From Actinomycetes bacterium (GTDB taxonomy: Bacteria; Actinomycetota; Acidimicrobiia; Acidimicrobiales; Palsa-688), in NCBI GenBank assembly GCA_021821705.1, contig JAKACE010000119.1, positions 1 to 6,210 on the forward strand: a stretch of 6,210 bases of DNA, read 5' to 3'. The notes under the pieces are model-generated. The model worked only from the letters and a program-made list of their open reading frames with translations, did not search any database and was not told the DNA's origin. Each line of letters begins with the position of its first letter. Position 1 is the stretch's first letter. This document shows positions 1 through 4,401 of the stretch, one piece after another. The position numbers were made by a program, and so were the translations under genes.

Positions 1-546
1 CGCCGCCATGAACAGCGTCTGGCTGATGTACAGGAAATGGGGGCCTGCCCCCAGCCAGTAGAAGGGCACGAAGAGCGCGGTGATGGGGTCGACGTTGTTG
101 CCGAAGTAGTTGAGGCCCCTGATGGTCACGAAGGGCCCACGGAAGTGGGCCATCAACCAGATGGCCTGGTCGTAGATACCCATGTCGAAGCCGAAGGTGC
201 CGTAGTTTGACTGCTGGCGGTAGGTCAGCGTGCCGAACACCACGACGTAGACGAGCATCATGGCGGCCAGGGCCGAGGCGGGCCCCGCCACCGGGCGGGC
301 GAGCCACGACTCGAGGGAACCGGGCCCGGGCTGCCCCGTACCCGCTTGCGGCCAGAGGGCTTCCCTGGCCCGGGCCACACCTCGTCCGGCCTGCGCCAGT
401 GCGCCGCGGGCCACCCCGGCCACCGTCCTGGGGTGCTCGGGCCCGACCGGTGCCCGAGCCTCCCCGACGAGGGCCAGATCCTCTCCCGATGTCAGTAACT
501 CACCAGTGGGGGCGGCCTCCTGCTGGCGCTCGCCGTCCTCGCCCAC
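1..546 (-). CDS. DUF2079 multi-pass membrane protein, N-terminal part (C-terminus off the left edge)
   Basis: The frame stays open from just after an in-frame stop at 553-555 to the left window edge, giving about 182 visible residues. The first half is a soluble-looking Gly/Ala/Pro/Glu-rich tail. A hydrophobic segment follows at about residues 90-108 (LVYVVVFGTLTY), then FGFDMGIYDQAIW at about 118-130 and a stretch containing NNVDPITALFVPFYWLGAG. This order of a first membrane helix, an acidic G-I-[YF]-DQ-x-W motif and a P-x-Y-W helix is the pattern I know from DUF2079 integral membrane proteins of Actinobacteria, whose function is unknown and which resemble GT-C glycosyltransferase-type membrane proteins. 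GTG at 544-546 is the first possible start, but no good Shine-Dalgarno precedes it. GTGs at 412-414 or 421-423 are alternatives, and the ATG pair at 256-261 would cut into the first helix. The gene lies 123 nt downstream of pyk on the same strand. Family call fairly firm; start uncertain. Confidence 0.75.
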   Translation of the reverse strand, partial: MGEDGERQQEAAPTGELLTSGEDLALVGEARAPVGPEHPRTVAGVARGALAQAGRGVARAREALWPQAGTGQPGPGSLESWLARPVAGPASALAAMMLVYVVVFGTLTYRQQSNYGTFGFDMGIYDQAIWLMAHFRGPFVTIRGLNYFGNNVDPITALFVPFYWLGAGPHFLYISQTLFMAA

Positions 547-669
547 GGGGCGTCATGGTAGCAGCGCGCCCAGGGCGCCCGCGGCGCGTCGCCACGCCCG
601 TAAGGCACCACCGGACGGCGTGGGCCGAAGCCAGGAAGCTGCTCGCGCTAGGGCCTGCTCGAGGCAGCC

Positions 670-2154
670 TCAGTAGACGCGCACGAGGCGAAGGGTGTCC
701 GTGACCGGCTCGGGATCGTGCAGCGAACCGGCCAGCACCACCACGACATCGCCCGGCTTGGCGTAACCGGCCGCCCGCACCGCCGCGACGCCGTGATTGA
801 CGGCCTCGTCGGTGCTCTTGGCCTCGGGGACCAGGACGGTGTCCACACCCCAGCTGGTGGTCAGCTGGCGGGCCGTGTAGTCGTAGGGCGTCGCCGCCAC
901 GATGGGAGCCTGCGGGCGGAACCGCGTGATGGCCCTGGCTGTGGCGCCGGTATTGGTGCACGCCACGATCACAGCCGCCTTCTCGTCCACCGAGGCCCGC
1001 CAGGCGGCCGCGCCGATCGCAGCCGTGATGCGCGCACCCGTGCTGCTCTCCGCTGCGAAGCTCTGGGCCGGCAGGTTGCGGCCCCAGTGAGCGCTGTCGA
1101 AGTCGCGGTCGGCCCGGCGTGCGATGCGCGCCATCGTGGCCACTGCGTTGACGGGATCCACCCCCACTGCAGACTCGGCCGAGAGCATGACGGCACTGGT
1201 GCCGTCGAACACGGCGTTGGCCACGTCGGTCACCTCGGCCCTGGTCGGCACGGGGGAGTTGACCATCGACTCGAGCATCTGGGTGGCCGTGATGACCGGG
1301 CGGCCCCAGGCGATGCAGGAGCGGATCAGGCGCTTTTGGATGTGGGGGACCTCCTCGAGCGCCACCCGCACACCGAGGTCACCACGGGCCACCATCACGG
1401 TGTCGGCGACCTGGAGGATGTTGTCCATGTCGTCGACGGCCTCAGGCGTCTCCATCTTGGCGCACACCAGGACGCTGCGCCCGGCCATCGCCTTGACGGC
1501 CTCGAGGTCCCCGGCGGTACGAACGAACGACACGGCGACGCTCTCGATACCCTCCTCCAGCAGGACCTCCAGCCGGTGCAGGTCCTCGGGCGTCGGCGTC
1601 TTCAGAGCCAGGCGCGATGCCGGGGCGGTGACGCCGGGCCGGCCCTGCACCTTGCCGCCGGCGACGACCCTGGCCCTCATCGTGTACCCCTCGCGCTTGT
1701 CGGCCACCAAAGCGACACCGCCGTCGCCAAGAGCCACACGGTCGCCCTCGCAGAGGCTCTCCACCAGCTCGGGCACGGACACCCCGATCGTGGCCTCGTC
1801 GCTGCGCGGCGCCAGGCCGTGGGGGCTCAGCACGACCTCGGAGCCGGCCGCGAGCACGACGCCTCCCTCGGGGAAGGGCGTCGTCCTGATCTTCGGCCCG
1901 GGGAGGTCCACCAGCAGGCCCACCTCGGGGGCAGCCTGGCGGACACGCCGCAGCCGGGCCACCGCCTCGTCTATGGAGCCGTGGGCCAGCGGGAGACGAG
2001 CCACGTCCATACCAGCGTCCTGCATGGCGCTGAGAGTGCTGGGCGCGTCCGAGGCGGGGCCAATGGTGGCCACGACCTTGGTACGGCGGGCATTGTCGTC
2101 GAGGAAACGGCGTGTCGGGCTCGGTTTGCGTGCAGAGGGGTCGGCTTGGGTCAC
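670..2154 (-). CDS. pyk: Pyruvate kinase, divergent, predicted K+-independent
   Basis: This is a 494-residue cytosolic glycolytic enzyme (PEP + ADP to pyruvate + ATP). The fold is visible in order: RRTKVVATIGPAS at 23-35 opens the TIM barrel; GPKIRT at 86-91 leads into the lid domain (about 92-175); barrel motifs return with the catalytic Lys in CAKME (K233), metal ligands E235 and D259 (ARGDLGV), ATQMLESM (T291) and PTRAEVTDVANAVFDGT; the C-terminal domain has NTGATARAITRFRP at 401-414. The usual RLNFSHG is RLPLAHG (53-59) and the usual DTKGPEIRT is DLPGPKIRT (83-91). Three of four K+ ligands are therefore replaced, and Lys88 sits where K+-independent enzymes carry Lys instead of Glu. GTG at 2152-2154 is the first start after the upstream in-frame stop at 2206-2208. 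A purine-rich AGAGGG abuts it directly, so initiation looks weak or leaderless. Upstream is a 216-nt gap, long enough for its own promoter. Being a second, paralogous kinase is possible; the other copy would lie outside this window. Confidence 0.95.
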   Translation of the reverse strand: MTQADPSARKPSPTRRFLDDNARRTKVVATIGPASDAPSTLSAMQDAGMDVARLPLAHGSIDEAVARLRRVRQAAPEVGLLVDLPGPKIRTTPFPEGGVVLAAGSEVVLSPHGLAPRSDEATIGVSVPELVESLCEGDRVALGDGGVALVADKREGYTMRARVVAGGKVQGRPGVTAPASRLALKTPTPEDLHRLEVLLEEGIESVAVSFVRTAGDLEAVKAMAGRSVLVCAKMETPEAVDDMDNILQVADTVMVARGDLGVRVALEEVPHIQKRLIRSCIAWGRPVITATQMLESMVNSPVPTRAEVTDVANAVFDGTSAVMLSAESAVGVDPVNAVATMARIARRADRDFDSAHWGRNLPAQSFAAESSTGARITAAIGAAAWRASVDEKAAVIVACTNTGATARAITRFRPQAPIVAATPYDYTARQLTTSWGVDTVLVPEAKSTDEAVNHGVAAVRAAGYAKPGDVVVVLAGSLHDPEPVTDTLRLVRVY

Positions 2155-2210
2155 CCCTCTAGCATTGCCGATCCGCCAGTGCCAAGCACATGCAGGGCAA
2201 AACGGTCACG

Positions 2211-2230
2211 CCGCCCGGGCCCGCCCGGGC
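2211..2230. repeat. Perfect 10-bp tandem palindromic repeat / GC hairpin upstream of pyk
   Basis: CCGCCCGGGC occurs twice back to back in the 216-nt gap (2155-2370) between the NERD-like gene and pyk. Each copy contains the self-complementary GCCCGGGC, and the two copies together can fold into a 7-bp all-GC hairpin (2213-2219 with 2224-2230, 4-nt loop). On the minus strand it is followed about 9 nt later by a short T run (GTTTTG), which is too far and too short for a canonical intrinsic terminator. It could be an attenuator, an inefficient terminator of the upstream operon, or a regulator site for pyk. It could also be chance in very GC-rich DNA. I see nothing else definable in this gap: no RNA gene and no convincing -35/-10 pair. 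Confidence 0.4.
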
Positions 2231-2370
2231 AGTCCCACCGCATCGGCTGGCGGGCACCACCGCCGGCCCCAGCACAGGGCCGGGCGCGCAGCGCCAGGGG
2301 AAGCGGGCACACCAGGGGACGCGGGCAGGCACGGGGCGCCGTTTCGGGCCCCAGGCGTCCCCCGACCCGG

Positions 2371-3312
2371 TCAGGACCGAGCCTGGCCCCCCACGCCCAG
2401 CTCGGCCGCGAGGGCACGGGCGATCGCTTCGCGCTCGTAGCCACCAGGACTGCCACCTGGGCCGGAGGCCAACCAGGCCGGGAGGCGCTCAAGCGAGCCG
2501 ACCCAGAGGTCGTCGATGACCACCGGTACCGGAACCGGCCCGGACGGTACCGGTCCGCTGCAAACCGCCGCCAGCACAGCCAGGCCGTCGGCCGGGAGCT
2601 GCCGGCCACCCGTGGCCTCCATCTGGGCCAGCCAGCGGCGCAAGGCGTTGGCCCGCCGCAGCGTCGCCCGGACGGCATCGGATCTCAGGTGGCCCGGCCG
2701 AGCCCCGGGCTGCGAGCACCTAAAGGCCGGGCCCGAGCCCGGCTCCCCCGCCGTCGACGTGGGCGGCACGAGCACCGGGCAGACAACGACCAGGCCCCGC
2801 CGGGCGACCACCAGGTGTTCGACCGGTTGGGACCGCCCAGGCAGCACCAGCCCGTGCAGCACAGGCGAGCCGTCCGGGCAGATGCAGTCGAGCAGCCTCC
2901 CGAGGACGGCTCGCCCGTTCGCGTTGTTTGGCACTTGCGTGCCTCCGGCTCTTCCCGACAGGCCGGCACCGGCCCGGCCAATGCCGCCGGCCTGAGCCGC
3001 CGTGGCCGGGCGGTCGGCCCCGTGCTCACCACCGAGCACGGCCATGAGGCTCGAAAGCCTCCTCTCGACTACCCGCTGGCGCTCGGCATGGCTGCGGCTG
3101 GGCCAGTCCTGGCCCTGCGGCGGCTCAGGTACAGCCCCGTCCACCGAGATTGATTGCGGGACCGGCACCATCTGACGCCCGAACCTGTTGTCCACCGACA
3201 TTGCTTGCGGGATCGGCACCACCTGGCAGCCGGCTTGAGCAACCGCGGGAGCGAGAAGGGGCGCCCTGTCGCATTGTGCGCCGGGTGCGGTTCTTTCCCT
3301 ATTTTCCGTCAC
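2371..3312 (-). CDS. Uncharacterised protein with degenerate NERD-like (nuclease-related) domain
   Basis: This frame encodes 313 residues from GTG at 3310-3312, which overlaps the ald stop by 14 nt. Residues 1-75 are polar, with a duplicated 17-residue unit (30-46 and 47-63, both with VPxPQ and SVD). Residues 75-90 look like a charged helix. The region 131-283 follows the layout of actinobacterial NERD domains: a helix, then SPVLHGLVLPGR (149-160), VEHLVVARRGLVVV (164-177), a helix with DAVRATLRRANALRRWL, the strand GLAVLAAVCSG, and VIDDLWVGSLERLPAWL. NERD proteins usually read IDH...GVFVVDAK here. This one has VEH and CPV, so the predicted PD-(D/E)XK-type metal and Lys positions are lost and it is probably not a nuclease. 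No signal peptide or membrane helix is evident. Codons prefer G/C in third position, as in the neighbouring genes. The true start may be ATG 3043-3045 (see the hairpin entry), leaving 224 residues. Gene reality is likely; the NERD assignment is by eye and moderate; function unknown. Confidence 0.65.
   Translation of the reverse strand: MTENRERTAPGAQCDRAPLLAPAVAQAGCQVVPIPQAMSVDNRFGRQMVPVPQSISVDGAVPEPPQGQDWPSRSHAERQRVVERRLSSLMAVLGGEHGADRPATAAQAGGIGRAGAGLSGRAGGTQVPNNANGRAVLGRLLDCICPDGSPVLHGLVLPGRSQPVEHLVVARRGLVVVCPVLVPPTSTAGEPGSGPAFRCSQPGARPGHLRSDAVRATLRRANALRRWLAQMEATGGRQLPADGLAVLAAVCSGPVPSGPVPVPVVIDDLWVGSLERLPAWLASGPGGSPGGYEREAIARALAAELGVGGQARS
2522..2554. repeat. 10-bp perfect inverted repeat within the NERD-like gene
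   Basis: ACCGGTACCG (2522-2531) and its exact reverse complement CGGTACCGGT (2545-2554) are separated by 13 nt. The repeat lies inside the stretch encoding the Pro/Val repeat GPVPSGPVPVPVV (residues 253-265). Because GGTACC and ACCGGT are themselves palindromic, a Pro-Val codon repetition is enough to produce it. A hairpin in the mRNA is possible, but no function is implied. Confidence 0.4.
3020..3061 (-). promoter_or_regulatory. Two hairpins flanking an alternative ATG with AGGAGG Shine-Dalgarno
   Basis: In the mRNA sense the order is AGGAGG (3058-3063), then a perfect 6-bp hairpin GAGGCU-UUCG-AGCCUC (3061-3046) with a stabilising UUCG-type loop, then AUG (3045-3043), then a perfect 8-bp hairpin (arms 3041-3034 and 3027-3020, 6-nt loop). 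The first stem pairs four of the six Shine-Dalgarno bases. The ATG is in frame with the NERD-like protein (residue 90). The linear spacing from AGGAGG to ATG is 12 nt, rather long. Either this is the true start under structural control, or it is an internal coincidence of GC-rich coding DNA. Confidence 0.35.
3139..3225. repeat. 36-bp direct repeat, two copies 51 bp apart (32/36 identical)
   Basis: Copy A is 3139-3174 and copy B is 3190-3225. They differ at only four positions and are spaced 51 bp start to start, i.e. 17 codons. In the minus frame both read as VPxPQ-x-x-SVD within the N-terminal part of the NERD-like protein (residues 30-41 and 47-58). If translation begins downstream at 3045, the repeats would instead be untranslated leader between ald and that gene, and could be paired binding sites. 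I saw no third copy in the window. Confidence 0.7.
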
Positions 3313-4399
3313 TTTGGGCGCGGAACGCGGCGGCCACTGCGGGGTGGACGACCTCGTTGTCCCTCACGTTGACACCCTTGGCAAAGCCTGCGTCAACTTC
3401 GCAGAACGCGTCGAGCCCGAGGTCCGCCAGCCGGTGCAGGTACGGGAGCGTGGCATTGGTCAGCGCCCGGGTCGAGGTGACCGGGACCGAACCGGGCATG
3501 TTGGCAACGCAGTAGTGCAGGACGCCGTCCACGACGAAAGTGGGCTCCTCGTGGGTCGTGGGGCGGGACGTCTCCACACAGCCCCCCTGGTCGATGGCGA
3601 CGTCGACAACGACTGAACGCTCCGGCATCACGGCCAGCATCGCACGGGTGACCAGCTTCGGGGCGGCCGCTCCGGGCAGGAGCACGGCACCGATGACGGC
3701 ATCGCTGTGGGCCAACTGTTCGGGGACGCTGTGGGCGTCCGACATGAGGCAGCGGACCGAGCCCTCGAAGCGGTCGTCGAGGTAGCGCAGCCGCTCGTCC
3801 GAACGTTCGAGGATGGTGACGTCGGCGCCAAGGCCACGGGCCACGCGCGCCCCGTGCACTCCGACCACTCCCCCACCCAGCACCAGGACGCGCGCCGGTG
3901 CCACACCGGGCGCGCCGCCGGCCAACACCCCCCGGCCACCGGCTGGGGCCGTGAGGTGGTGAGCGACAACCTGGCCCGCCAGGCGGCCGGCGATCTCGCT
4001 CATCGGTGCCAGCAGCGGCAGGTGGCCCGACGGCCCCTCCACGGTCTCATAGGCCACACCGGTCGCACCCGAGGTGACCAGCGCCCGCGTCAGCTCCGGC
4101 GCCGCCGCCAGGTGGAGGTAGGTGAAGAGCACCAGGCCGGCTCTGAGCATGCCGAGCTCGCCGCCAACAGGCTCCTTGACCTTGACGAGGAGCTGCGCCT
4201 CCCCCCAGACCTGCGCCGCGTCCGCCACCAGGACGGCCCCCGCCGATTGGTAGGCCTCGTCTGCGAACCCCGAACCGGTGCCCGCCCCCCGCTCGACGAG
4301 CACCCGGTGGCCCGCTGCCACCAGCTCCTCGGCGCCGGCCGGGGTCAGTGCCACCCTGAGCTCGGCAGGCTTGGTCTCCCTGACGACGCCGACGAGCAC
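3299..4399 (-). CDS. ald: Alanine dehydrogenase (L-alanine:NAD+ oxidoreductase)
   Basis: This 366-residue cytosolic enzyme reversibly converts L-alanine + NAD+ to pyruvate + NH4+ + NADH. Full length fits the family (about 370). The N-terminal catalytic domain opens with GVVRETKPAELRVALTP. The key residues fall at the numbers known for the Mycobacterium tuberculosis enzyme: Arg15 and Lys75 (VKVKEP) for pyruvate binding, His96 (TYLHLA) as catalytic acid/base, and Asp270 (DVAIDQGG). APMSEIAGRLAG at 131-142 is a family block. The Rossmann fold has GGGVVG at 175-180 and ends its second strand with Glu198, an acidic residue expected for NAD rather than NADP. ANMPGSVPVTST and RALTNATLPY at 299-320 are further signatures. 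GTG at 4397-4399 is the start, two nt after the pyc stop, with AGAGGGG at good spacing inside the pyc tail, so the two genes are surely one transcript. Its last codons overlap the start of the next gene. Next to pyruvate carboxylase it can feed or drain pyruvate with amino nitrogen. Confidence 0.97.
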   Translation of the reverse strand: MLVGVVRETKPAELRVALTPAGAEELVAAGHRVLVERGAGTGSGFADEAYQSAGAVLVADAAQVWGEAQLLVKVKEPVGGELGMLRAGLVLFTYLHLAAAPELTRALVTSGATGVAYETVEGPSGHLPLLAPMSEIAGRLAGQVVAHHLTAPAGGRGVLAGGAPGVAPARVLVLGGGVVGVHGARVARGLGADVTILERSDERLRYLDDRFEGSVRCLMSDAHSVPEQLAHSDAVIGAVLLPGAAAPKLVTRAMLAVMPERSVVVDVAIDQGGCVETSRPTTHEEPTFVVDGVLHYCVANMPGSVPVTSTRALTNATLPYLHRLADLGLDAFCEVDAGFAKGVNVRDNEVVHPAVAAAFRAQSDGK

Positions 4400-4401
4400 G
4401 C

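Noticed and set aside
556..669. Possible terminator between pyk and the DUF2079 gene
   Set aside because: A bulged hairpin (CTGC-CTCGA-GCAG core, 650s-660s) and a short GCGCC/GGCGC stem near 574-586 can be drawn, but neither has a T run and such stems are common at this GC content.
2165..2185. Possible promoter TTGGCA with a poor -10 before pyk
   Set aside because: The best -10-like hexamers (AATGCT, CTAGAG) match poorly or sit at the wrong distance and would place the transcript start on or after the GTG.
2151..2678. Minus-strand 175-codon frame ending with a TGA that overlaps the pyk GTG
   Set aside because: Its Arg/Pro/Trp/Gly-rich sequence looks like an out-of-frame reading of the NERD-like gene, and it shows no protein-like pattern. 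The overlap with pyk is most likely chance, though coupling cannot be excluded.
718..3153. Very long plus-strand open frame (811 codons) and a second one at 1124-2440
   Set aside because: They run antisense to pyk and the NERD-like gene and are rich in His, Arg, Gly and Asp, as expected when GC-rich codons are read backwards. They show no recognisable domain, while pyk on the other strand is unmistakable.
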